Shown: positions 1 through 6,630 of the stretch, one piece after another | Layout of the letters: every line of letters starts with the position of its first letter | Position numbering within the stretch: position 1 is the first letter of the stretch | Assembly (NCBI GenBank): GCA_031553655.1 | Contig: JAVBLG010000121.1 | Coordinates: forward strand, 1-18,781 | Reading direction: 5' to 3' | Origin: JAVBLG01 sp031553655 | GTDB taxonomy: Bacteria > Desulfobacterota > Desulfovibrionia > Desulfovibrionales > Desulfovibrionaceae | DNA: 18,781 nucleotides | Made by a program: the position numbers and the translations under genes | The notes under the pieces: model-generated | What the model was told of the DNA's origin: nothing | Database searches by the model: none | Seen by the model: the letters and a program-made list of their open reading frames with translations, nothing else

Positions 1-1
1 C

Positions 2-130
2 CTGCGCCATACCTGCCGGTTGCGCGGTAAAAGAACATTCCAGGTTTTGGTTGATGCTTTTGAGGCGCTTTTTCAGAACAGGCAGCCTGATTTGGCGTGG
101 ATTCAGACATCTCGCGGAGATACCCCGTGA
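2..130 (+). CDS. C-terminal end of a probable transposase (5' end outside window)
   Basis: An open frame enters from the left edge and ends at a TGA at 128-130, giving 42 residues. The visible tail contains LRHTCRLRGKRTF and a closing QPDLAWI stretch, rich in Arg and aromatic residues. From memory this resembles the C-terminus of some IS66-like transposases, but no catalytic residue is in view, so the family is uncertain. The stop lies just inside a possible element end: read inward from 138 the sequence is GTAACTGCTCACGGGG, and IS66-type ends commonly begin with GTAA. The frame runs into the 3' end of the opposite-strand DUF3800 gene, overlapping it by 28 bp, which fits an insertion into that gene. 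It could also be an unrelated short hypothetical tail. Confidence 0.4.
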   Translation: MRHTCRLRGKRTFQVLVDAFEALFQNRQPDLAWIQTSRGDTP

Positions 131-606
131 GCAGTTACAAATAAAGTTTCTGGTGGAGTGTTGTGTCTCATTACAGATTCAAAAGTTTCAATAAGATTTT
201 TGAAACTATTTCCCTTATATGGGAAAAAGCTCATATAGACCGTAACTGCTATGTATTGATTAAAAGCTGAATAGTAAAGAGGTCCATTATGTCCTGCAAA
301 AAGAGGCTCAAATACGTATTCAAAGAACCGCCCACAAAGTGAGAAAAGTTTTTCTGAAATGTATACCCTAGAATGAGGAAGCATATCTATTAGTAGCTCT
401 TCAGCCGCATCTCGTCCTTTGGGCCTAGACAACAGAGCGCTTCCTTTGACTTCAGGGCTTTTAATTCTATGACGCTCTCTAAATTGTTTCAAATATTCAG
501 CCGCATCATCATGTTCAATATTAACAGCAGCATAAGAAAAGTATGGTTGATCTATGTTTAAAGCATCATTTCCAGTAAATCCAGATTCATCACAATAAAT
601 AGGCAT
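103..606 (-). pseudogene. DUF3800 domain protein, 3'-truncated
   Basis: The N-terminus reads MPIYCDESGFTG, the acidic YxDESG(x)TG signature of DUF3800, a family of putative nuclease-like proteins common in mobile and defence-rich regions. About 167 residues are readable, whereas complete members are usually around 220-270 residues, so the C-terminal part with the second acidic cluster is missing. The start at 606 is preferred over an upstream ATG at 624 because GTGGAG sits 6 nt before it. The last residues (HGVSPRDV) appear to be read from the neighbouring transposase-like sequence, with the junction near 138. This part of the gene is more AT-rich than the metabolic genes to the right, consistent with horizontal origin. 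It is probably non-functional. Confidence 0.6.
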
Positions 607-840
607 AACAATCTCCACATGCATATAACTAGTTCATTCTTTCCCGTTTACACATTGTAGCACCAAATTGCACAAAGATTTGTAATAGCGGCCTAGAATA
701 GAATTTAATATATCAAATAATGTTTTTAGCTGCAACATTAACTTGCAAATTTTATTATACTAATACTTACCATGACAATGCATATGCTGAGGCCGTATTT
801 AGCGATTTTGTTCAGCGACTTTCGCCTCTTTGCCGTAGAG

Positions 841-926
841 GGTAGAGGCATCTCACGCGGAGGACACAGGTTCAAACCCTGCCCTGTGATGCAATTCGCA
901 GTAATGGGGAGCAGGTACAAATCCCC
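841..926 (+). pseudogene. Two decayed tRNA-like fragments
   Basis: At 841-890 there is a D-arm-like GGTAGAGG, a short anticodon-arm-like stretch containing TCACGC, and a T-arm-like ACAGGTTCAAACCCTG. Spacing between the D-arm and T-arm elements is about 7 nt too short for a tRNA, and no 5' acceptor strand can be paired. A second T-arm-like piece, GCAGGTACAAATCCCC, lies at 911-926. These are not functional tRNAs. They look like remnants of attachment-site tRNA copies left by earlier integrations. The resemblance of the first to a Val(CAC) tRNA is only suggestive. Confidence 0.35.
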
Positions 927-1091
927 GGAAGGGAATCTTATTGCGAGTCTCTTATGGTGGGGATATAGTCATTTGCGTCAATGGTGTCTAATGGGGGTGA
1001 CGCATTTATATTTGGGGGTATTTGTGGGGGTATTGCGTGAAAATTACTGCAATATTATGCTTATATTATAGTGTGTTGCTGCTATTATTTA

Positions 1092-1110
1092 CGGCCCGCC
1101 CCGGCTACCA
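1092..1110 (+). other. tRNA 3'-end-like sequence, candidate attR
   Basis: The bases CCCGCCCCGGCTACCA at 1095-1110 look like the 3' T-stem/acceptor strand of a tRNA ending in CCA, but nothing upstream supplies the rest of a tRNA. It is followed 18 bp later by a perfect terminator on the same strand, as after a real tRNA gene. A tRNA 3' end standing alone with native downstream DNA is the usual form of the distal attachment site of an integrated island. By that reading the island lies to the left, where transposase and DUF3800 remnants are found, and the ancestral chromosome starts here. Confidence 0.4.
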
Positions 1111-1127
1111 ATAGGTTGTCAAAGACG

Positions 1128-1161
1128 TCCAGGAGTGTAAAAAACTCCTGGATTTTCTTTT
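1128..1161 (+). terminator. Rho-independent terminator
   Basis: TCCAGGAGT (1128-1136) pairs perfectly with ACTCCTGGA (1144-1152) across the 7-nt loop GTAAAAA, followed by TTTTCTTTT. It lies just downstream of the tRNA-like 3' end, so it probably once terminated that tRNA transcript. Confidence 0.85.
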
Positions 1162-1570
1162 GGTTAAAGTCTTATGGTTGTCATTGGAGTCATTATGGAT
1201 AGGGCCGCCCCGTCAGGACGTTGGTTTGTTTTGCAGGTACAGCATTCCGTCACAATCAGGACATGGAATAGGCGGGTACATGGGAATTGTCTCCATTTAT
1301 CTCGTGTGTAGAGTCGGCGTATGCTTTCAAAACTCATCGAATTTCTTAAAATCTTTAAAGACATGTTCGCCCCTATAATAATATCTGACTCCGCGCATGG
1401 GGATTTGATATATCCGTTTTCACGTTGTGACAATAACCTTATATGTTGCACACCAGGGCAGACGTATCTAAAAAAACTATAAAACGAAGGTATGAAACGA
1501 CCTAAAAATGATTTTTTAAAATACCGGCAATATTTCGCTCGTTCGCATTGGTCTGTCCTCTATGTGGCAC
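1162..1570. other. Gene-poor stretch, no convincing gene
   Basis: Open frames here are short and lack ribosome-binding sites. A 22-codon minus-strand peptide with a CPDC zinc-ribbon-like motif (about 1219-1287) and a 53-codon plus-strand frame (1321-1482) can be read. Neither has recognisable homology. The region is AT-rich and may hold debris of lost genes. Confidence 0.5.
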
Positions 1571-1597
1571 GGGCTGCCGCATAAAACGCGGCAGCCC
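1571..1597 (-). terminator. Perfect hairpin downstream of the MFS gene, possible terminator
   Basis: GGGCTGCCGC (1571-1580) and GCGGCAGCCC (1588-1597) form a perfect 10-bp stem with the loop ATAAAAC, about 50 bp past the stop codon of the leftward transporter operon. No T-run follows on either strand, so termination would be of the weak or factor-assisted kind, or the stem protects the mRNA 3' end. Confidence 0.45.
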
Positions 1598-1647
1598 TGA
1601 AATAAATCGACCATGTATCGAGGCGAATTTTAAACTATATTTGTAAG

Positions 1648-3000
1648 TTACTCGGTTCGAGCCACTTTCAAAGGTTCGCTGATTGTCAGCAGCAACACAA
1701 AGGTCAGGCAGGAAATAGTGGCCATGAACAGGAATACATAATCCCAACCCATCTTGTCCAACAGCAGTCCGGCTATAAAGGGGGCGGCCGCGCCGCCGAG
1801 CTGTCCGCCCATGTTCACTATGGCATTGGCCACTGGGAATTTTTCCTTGGCGATGAACGGCATGGGGTAGGCCATGTAAGCCGAAAAGCCGATGCTGAGC
1901 AGTACCCCGGTGAGAAACAGCAGAAGGGCGTATATTGTGGGATCGGCGGGGGAATTGATCAACGAGTACATCATCACGGCGGTGGCCAGAGCCGAGAGCA
2001 TCATGCCCGGCTTGCGGCGCTTGCCGAGCAGACGATCCGAAAGTATGCCGCCGATTACATTGCCGGCCACGGCCCCGACCCACGGCGCGGCAGCCACAAA
2101 ACCCATGCCCATGATGGTGAATTTCTTCACCGTTAAAAGATAGGTGGGAATCCAGGCCAACAGCACATTTGAAATACCCAGTTGGAAGCAGTAACCCAAG
2201 GCGCAGCCGATTACGTTCCAGGAAGTGAAAATGCCGGCATTGGTATTGAGTATCTTCTCGTCGCGTACCCTGATAATCCTGTCCAGCCAGGGAATGGGGC
2301 TGGACAGTGCGCCTTTTTTGCCGGACGCGCCGCCGGCGCTGTCTTTTTCCTGAATATGATCAAGCTCGTCCTTATTGACGAAGCGCGAATCAGCGGGATT
2401 GTCCGTCACAAGGGACAACCAAAAAAACGACAGCACTATGCCCGGCACGGCGAAGAAAAAGAATATCTCCTTCCAACCCCACATGGCGATAATCATGGCG
2501 CAAATGGGCGGCACGATCACCGGCCCCATTTTGACTGCGGCCAGAAAAATGCCCGAGGCCGTGCCTTTTTCTCTGGCAGGGAACCAATTATTGATGGTTG
2601 AGGTAACACCGATGGGCAGGGGACCTTCAGCAAGCCCGAGAGTAAAACGGCAGGCTTTCAGTGCGAACAGCGACCCCACGAGGCCTGTCATGCCCGTGGT
2701 TATTGAGGTCAGGATCATTGAAATCGTAAACACTCTTCTGACGCCGAATCTGGACAACAGCCAGGCCGAAGGCAGTTGCGCCAGGGCGTATGCGAGCAGA
2801 AAGAGGCTCACCAACCCGCCGGCTTCGGCATTGCTCATAGCGAATTCTTTTCTGAGAAAAGGCAGGGCCACGCCCAGATTGGCGCGATCGGCCGCGGCGA
2901 TTGTGTAGATGATGAAGAACAGAAATGCCACTATCCAACGGTAACGGCTTGGTCTCGTCTGAACGGAATGGGCAGCGGCGTCTAAGGTCTGAGTGCTCAT
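1648..3000 (-). CDS. MFS transporter, anion:cation symporter (ACS) family
   Basis: This is a 450-residue, 12-helix major facilitator. The segment ADRANLGVALPFL after helix 1 matches the DRANLS(I/V)A signature of the ACS family, and SRFGVRR is the motif-A loop between helices 2 and 3. The central loop with DNPADSRF and an HIQEKD-like stretch is typical of members that carry organic acids such as hexuronates, glucarate, tartrate or phthalate. It is the last gene of a leftward operon, 16 bp after an RraA-type aldolase gene, so the substrate is probably a di- or tricarboxylate or hydroxy acid feeding that aldolase. The length is normal and the start follows AGGAGG-like sequence (TGGAGGAC on the coding strand). 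The exact substrate cannot be read from sequence. Confidence 0.9.
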   Translation of the reverse strand: MSTQTLDAAAHSVQTRPSRYRWIVAFLFFIIYTIAAADRANLGVALPFLRKEFAMSNAEAGGLVSLFLLAYALAQLPSAWLLSRFGVRRVFTISMILTSITTGMTGLVGSLFALKACRFTLGLAEGPLPIGVTSTINNWFPAREKGTASGIFLAAVKMGPVIVPPICAMIIAMWGWKEIFFFFAVPGIVLSFFWLSLVTDNPADSRFVNKDELDHIQEKDSAGGASGKKGALSSPIPWLDRIIRVRDEKILNTNAGIFTSWNVIGCALGYCFQLGISNVLLAWIPTYLLTVKKFTIMGMGFVAAAPWVGAVAGNVIGGILSDRLLGKRRKPGMMLSALATAVMMYSLINSPADPTIYALLLFLTGVLLSIGFSAYMAYPMPFIAKEKFPVANAIVNMGGQLGGAAAPFIAGLLLDKMGWDYVFLFMATISCLTFVLLLTISEPLKVARTE

Positions 3001-3016
3001 AAGTCCTCCAGAATGA

Positions 3017-3670
3017 TTAAATTAGGTTGAAGCCGCGCAGCGTCTCGCCAAGGCCGAGCAGGTCGGTTGTCATGACGCCGTTTTTAATCTGTTCCCGAAA
3101 CATGTTTTCTTTTTCCACGCGGGCCAGGCTGTTTTCGATAACGGCATCCGCTTCGTTCCGCCTGACCACCACCACGCCGTCCCGATCGCCCACAATGATG
3201 TCGCCGGGATTAATTTGCACATCGCCGATGCAGATCGGCACATTCACTTGCCCGGGCTGGTTTTTGCCGGTGCCTTTGATGCAAAGGCCGCGGCAGAAAA
3301 CAGGGAAGTTCATTTCCGCAATCGCGGCGGAGTCGCGCACCGCGCCGTTGATGATCAGGCCGGCCAGACCGATTTGCAGAGCTTGATGAGTCATTACGTC
3401 GCCCCACGGTCCGGCTTCCACAAAAGCCTTGGCGTCGACAACCAGCACATCTCCGGCCCTGGCTTTGGTCAAGGCGTAGTGGATTATCAAATTGTCGGCC
3501 GGACGCGCGTCCACGGTAACGGCCGGTCCGGCCAGGCACATGCCGGGGGCAAGGGGTTTGATCCCGCTGTCCAGAGCGTCTTTGGCTCCCTGGGCCTCAT
3601 AGATGGTCGCCGTGCCCAATTCGCACAACGTAGCGAGGGCTTTAGCGGATATATATTCTTGATTCGTCAT
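3017..3670 (-). CDS. RraA family aldolase/decarboxylase (first paralogue)
   Basis: A 217-residue member of the RraA / 4-hydroxy-4-methyl-2-oxoglutarate (HMG) and 4-carboxy-4-hydroxy-2-oxoadipate (CHA) aldolase family. The conserved catalytic pair Arg-Asp is seen in NGAVRD (R112, D113), the metal- and pyruvate-site loop is GPWGD (87-91), and the late GDIIVGDRDGVVVV segment (157-169) is diagnostic. Catalytic family members cleave HMG or CHA to pyruvate plus a keto acid, or decarboxylate oxaloacetate, using a divalent metal. The retained Arg-Asp pair argues for an enzyme rather than the RNase E inhibitor RraA. It lies between the transporter (16 bp downstream) and a second paralogue (38 bp upstream), and is likely co-transcribed and controlled by the divergent LysR protein. 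The true substrate is unknown. Confidence 0.85.
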   Translation of the reverse strand: MTNQEYISAKALATLCELGTATIYEAQGAKDALDSGIKPLAPGMCLAGPAVTVDARPADNLIIHYALTKARAGDVLVVDAKAFVEAGPWGDVMTHQALQIGLAGLIINGAVRDSAAIAEMNFPVFCRGLCIKGTGKNQPGQVNVPICIGDVQINPGDIIVGDRDGVVVVRRNEADAVIENSLARVEKENMFREQIKNGVMTTDLLGLGETLRGFNLI

Positions 3671-3708
3671 GGTTTCTCCATAAAACTGAAAAAAACGGCG
3701 GGGGGGAA

Positions 3709-4377
3709 TTACCTGGGGCCGCGTTGCAGAGAGTGGTAGCCAAATTCGCGCCGGGCCTCGTTGAGCGGCATTCCGGCAAGGGCCGCTTCCACTATTTTGC
3801 TTTCAACATCGCTCATGATCTTTGCGCGCCGCAGCACATCCAGAGCACGGGATGCGGGCACAACAACAATTCCGTCCCTGTCGCCAACGATTAAGTCTCC
3901 GGGGTTTACGCGCACATCGCCCAGACTGATAGGCGCGCCCACAGCTTCAACCTGCACACGGTCTTTGCCGGTGCGCATGAATCTGCCCAGAGCGTACAAG
4001 GAGTAGCCCACAGTTTCGGCTTCCGCTGTGTCGCGGCAGACGCCGTTGATCACGGTTCCCGCGATTTGACGCTTGGCGGCGATGCGGCTCATTATGCCGC
4101 CCCATACAGTGCAATCGGCGCGCCCGGCGTTGTCGAGCACGGCCACCGCGCCCTGAGGGATGTCGTCCAGGTAGTCGCCTACGGTTCCGGGCTTTGCGGA
4201 ATCCACCGGCGCGAAGCGCACGGTAAAGGCAAATCCGACAACGCGCTCCGGCCCGGCAATACAACTGATGCCGAGAGCGCTTCCCGGGAGTTTGAAGTAA
4301 TCAAGCGCGTCGGAGATTTCGGCGGCGGAAAGCTTGCGCGCCAGTTCCAGAATTTCCTGCTGCAACGGTGTATCCAT
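3709..4377 (-). CDS. RraA family aldolase/decarboxylase (second paralogue)
   Basis: A 222-residue RraA-type protein, clearly diverged from its neighbour. It keeps NGVCRD (R115, D116), a VWGG loop (91-94) in place of the GPWGD of the other copy, and GDLIVGDRDGIVVV (160-173). It is the first gene of the leftward operon, with a strong AGGAGG site at 4382-4387 just upstream of the ATG. Two unlike RraA enzymes next to one organic-acid transporter suggest either two sequential steps (for example an aldol cleavage and an oxaloacetate decarboxylation) or a hetero-oligomer. Both options are inference. The different active-site loop suggests a different substrate from the first paralogue. Confidence 0.85.
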   Translation of the reverse strand: MDTPLQQEILELARKLSAAEISDALDYFKLPGSALGISCIAGPERVVGFAFTVRFAPVDSAKPGTVGDYLDDIPQGAVAVLDNAGRADCTVWGGIMSRIAAKRQIAGTVINGVCRDTAEAETVGYSLYALGRFMRTGKDRVQVEAVGAPISLGDVRVNPGDLIVGDRDGIVVVPASRALDVLRRAKIMSDVESKIVEAALAGMPLNEARREFGYHSLQRGPR

Positions 4378-4463
4378 ATGAACCTCCTCTTGAATATGGA
4401 GTGAGATTCATGTACAAATAAATAAATAGCAAACATCGATTTTTGACCATAACATCAAAAAAA
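4378..4463. promoter_or_regulatory. Divergent LysR/RraA promoter region
   Basis: This 86-bp AT-rich gap separates the divergently transcribed RraA operon and the LysR gene, the classic place for a LysR-type operator. It holds the leftward ribosome-binding site at 4382-4387 and a short TGTACA palindrome at 4411-4416. I see no unambiguous T-N11-A box, so the operator position is not assigned. Confidence 0.55.
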
Positions 4464-5354
4464 ATGAACTTACGACAAATAAGATACTTTTGTGAAATTG
4501 TGGAAGCGGGAAGCGCGGCGCATGCGGCGAGCAGGCTGTTTGTGGCTCCCACCGCCGTGAGCATGCAGCTTGGGCAGCTTGAGGAGCATCTGGGCGGTGA
4601 ACTGTTCGATCGCTCGCGGCGGCCCATGGAACTGACCCCTTTGGGTAAATACTTCTACCCCAGGGCCAAGGAATTGCTCGCTCAAGCCAAGAGCTTGGAC
4701 GAGGAAACACGAGGGATTGCGGCTGGAAAGCTGGGTTGGCTTGGCATAGGCTTTGCCCGTTCAGCGCTTTTTTCTATTTTACCACAAGCGGTGCGCCGGT
4801 TCAGGGAAAACTGGCCCGACGTGCGCCTGGATCTGGTGGAAGCTCTGGGGGAATACCAGCCGGAACTACTGCGGGAGGGGCGGATCCATATCGGCATAGC
4901 CCGCTTCATCGGCGAGTTTCAACGCGCGCCGGATCTGAGACATGAGGTCATGTTTGAAGACCCGTTTGTTGTGGCCTTGCCAGCCAGCCATCACTTGGCA
5001 AAAAGGAAATCACTGCGCGCCGTCGAGCTTGACGGCTGTCCCTATATTTCCTACCCGAAAGCTCCGCTGAGCCCGTTCGGGCGGAAGATGATGGAGGTTT
5101 TAAGAGAAGCCGGCGCAAACCCGGTGATTACATATGAAGCCATTGAGTTGCATACGGCCCTGTCCCTGGTGTCCGCCGGGCTCGGGCTAACTCTCGTTGG
5201 GAGGTCCGTGGCCGTAAACAACAGCAATGAGCTTGTTTTTTTGCCCATCACCGGTCTTAAGACCAAACCGGTTCTGATGGCTATTACGCGAGTTACAGAA
5301 GAGAGCAGGGCCGCGAAGGCATTTCTTAAGCTTTTGGTTGAACGTAAATCTTGA
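4464..5354 (+). CDS. LysR-type transcriptional regulator
   Basis: A LysR-family activator of 296 residues. The N-terminus MNLRQIRYFCEIVEAGS opens the winged helix-turn-helix, and AVSMQLGQLEEHLGGELFDR is the recognition helix and wing. The rest is the periplasmic-binding-protein-like effector domain. An in-frame TTG at 4443 would add seven residues, but the ATG at 4464 gives the standard LysR N-terminus, so I use it. The gene is divergent from the RraA/MFS operon and shares its promoter gap, so it most likely senses the transported organic acid or a breakdown product and activates that operon. The effector is not identifiable. Confidence 0.92.
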   Translation: MNLRQIRYFCEIVEAGSAAHAASRLFVAPTAVSMQLGQLEEHLGGELFDRSRRPMELTPLGKYFYPRAKELLAQAKSLDEETRGIAAGKLGWLGIGFARSALFSILPQAVRRFRENWPDVRLDLVEALGEYQPELLREGRIHIGIARFIGEFQRAPDLRHEVMFEDPFVVALPASHHLAKRKSLRAVELDGCPYISYPKAPLSPFGRKMMEVLREAGANPVITYEAIELHTALSLVSAGLGLTLVGRSVAVNNSNELVFLPITGLKTKPVLMAITRVTEESRAAKAFLKLLVERKS

Positions 5355-5752
5355 AAGTCTGTCCTTCTGTAAGAAGAGTACCATTGCCACCTGAACAAAG
5401 GCCGTCCGATCTATTCGGGCATTTCTCGTACGCCTTGTCCCGACCGCCGTTCTTAAAAAAGGATTACCGCTTTCAAAGGCGGGGGGCCGAATTACCTGTT
5501 GCCTCTTAACATGATGTTCTAATTGGTTTTCTAATTTAACAACTTGCATCAAGTATGCTATGAAATGTAATGGTGACTGAAGTCTAAAATCACCTTGCGC
5601 TACAAGATGTTTTGCCGGCTCTTTCATACCATATCGCGTTCATATTCCGTATCTTTCTCTTCATAGACTTTTCCTTGCCCCATTTGGCGGACAGCCGGGT
5701 AGTTATGGGTACTATAGGGTTGATCGCGTCACATCAAATTTTGGAGGACGCC
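5355..5752. other. Intergenic stretch between LysR and rubrerythrin genes
   Basis: About 400 bp without a supported gene. A leftward open frame (5187-5627) has no recognisable domain and its 3' half lies inside the LysR gene. The last 10 bp before the rubrerythrin start carry its GGAGG site. A TACTAT -10-like hexamer is present at 5710-5715 without a well-spaced -35. Confidence 0.5.
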
Positions 5753-6430
5753 ATGAGTACTTTAAAGAGGCGGCACATATTGGGGTTGATGGGCGGCATT
5801 GCGGCCGGAGGCGCAATTGCCGGGCTTGCATCTCCAATATCTGCTGTTGCGGCAGCCAAATCCGGAGCGCCCGCTTCGTACCCTGGAACATTGAAGGGTC
5901 TTATGTACGCCGTGAAGGGTGAAATAGAAGCCGGCACAAAATATAACGCTTTTGCGGATGTGGCTGACAAGGAAGGTCACAAGGAAATCGGCGCGATTTT
6001 CCGGGCGATTGCCGCGGCAGAATTGAAGCATGCGGAAGATGAATTCCGCGTTGCGCAAAGTCTGGAAAAAGTGACAAAACCGAAAGCCGACAAATTTAAG
6101 ATCGGCACTACCAAAGAAAATCTGCAAGCGGCCATAGATGGAGAGACGGGGGAATACACGAAAATGTATCCCGAGTTTATCAACACTGCCGAGGATGAGC
6201 ATATGGTTGATGCGCGCCTGATCTTTATTCTCGCCAAGCTGGGGGAGGAAGTTCACGCGGGCATATATGCTGATCTGTTGAAAAATATTGACAAATTTGA
6301 CAAGGAGAAATACGCGAAAATCTACCGTTGCCCGGAGTGCGGCAACATTATATTACGCAACCGCCCCAAATATTGCCCCATATGTGCCGAACCGGATGAA
6401 AAGCTGATAGAGTACAAAATAGTCACTTAA
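5753..6430 (+). CDS. Rubrerythrin with Tat-type signal peptide
   Basis: A 225-residue rubrerythrin. The N-terminus has KRRHILGLMGG followed by a Gly/Ala-rich hydrophobic stretch to about residue 34 (AVAAA), which looks like a twin-arginine signal. The diiron four-helix domain shows GEIEAGTKY (E57/E59), AAAELKHAE (E90, H93), DGETGEY (E131/E134) and GEEVHAG (E165/E166, H168). The C-terminal rubredoxin-like iron site is CPEC (193-196) and CPIC (208-211). Rubrerythrins reduce hydrogen peroxide in anaerobes and are normally cytoplasmic; export of a folded, metallated form would fit Tat. The ATG at 5753 is preferred over an in-frame start 141 bp upstream because GGAGG lies 6 nt before it and the signal begins there. 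It appears to be monocistronic. Confidence 0.9.
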   Translation: MSTLKRRHILGLMGGIAAGGAIAGLASPISAVAAAKSGAPASYPGTLKGLMYAVKGEIEAGTKYNAFADVADKEGHKEIGAIFRAIAAAELKHAEDEFRVAQSLEKVTKPKADKFKIGTTKENLQAAIDGETGEYTKMYPEFINTAEDEHMVDARLIFILAKLGEEVHAGIYADLLKNIDKFDKEKYAKIYRCPECGNIILRNRPKYCPICAEPDEKLIEYKIVT

Positions 6431-6451
6431 GCGAAAAATTGGCGATATAAT

Positions 6452-6467
6452 TTGCGTTTAAATGCAA
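6452..6467. promoter_or_regulatory. 16-bp near-palindrome, possible operator
   Basis: TTGCGTTTAAATGCAA is a dyad (TTGC-N8-GCAA) with a single non-complementary pair, lying 22 bp after the rubrerythrin stop and 164 bp before the EB_dh gene. It is a plausible regulator site in the promoter of the downstream pair. It is not a canonical FNR, CRP or HcpR box, so the regulator is unknown. Confidence 0.3.
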
Positions 6468-6505
6468 TTCTGTAAAATTACCGTAAGATTTTTTATGTGA
6501 AACTT

Positions 6506-6582
6506 GCGGCATAGACCCGGCGGCGGCCTCCGACGAATTCCTGAAACGATTGCTCACTCCCGATCTCCGCCGGGCTAGCCGC
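6506..6582 (+). promoter_or_regulatory. Predicted structured 5' leader of the EB_dh operon
   Basis: Two nested long-range helices are visible: GCGGC (6506-6510) with GCCGC (6578-6582), and CCCGGCGG (6516-6523) with CCGCCGGG (6567-6574). They enclose about 43 nt and end 48 nt before the ATG of the next gene. This may be a leader regulatory structure or an upstream terminator without a U-run. No known riboswitch core is recognised. Confidence 0.35.
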
Positions 6583-6630
6583 GTATGATGCCTGTATTTC
6601 AATGACCAAGTAAACCTGGCAGGAGAAAAT

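Noticed and set aside
841..890. A functional tRNA, possibly Val(CAC)
   Set aside because: The spacing between the D-arm and T-arm elements is too short and no acceptor stem can form, so only a decayed fragment is called.
1219..1287. Short minus-strand zinc-ribbon-like peptide with CPDC
   Set aside because: Only 22 codons and one cysteine pair; the neighbouring frame would need a frameshift to join it. Not enough to call a gene.
1321..1482. Plus-strand frame of 53 codons
   Set aside because: No ribosome-binding site, no homology that I recognise, and it lies in AT-rich debris near an island end.
5187..5627. Leftward open frame of 146 codons overlapping the LysR 3' end
   Set aside because: No recognisable domain, and its last 56 codons are antisense to a well-supported LysR gene. 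It may be chance or very old debris.
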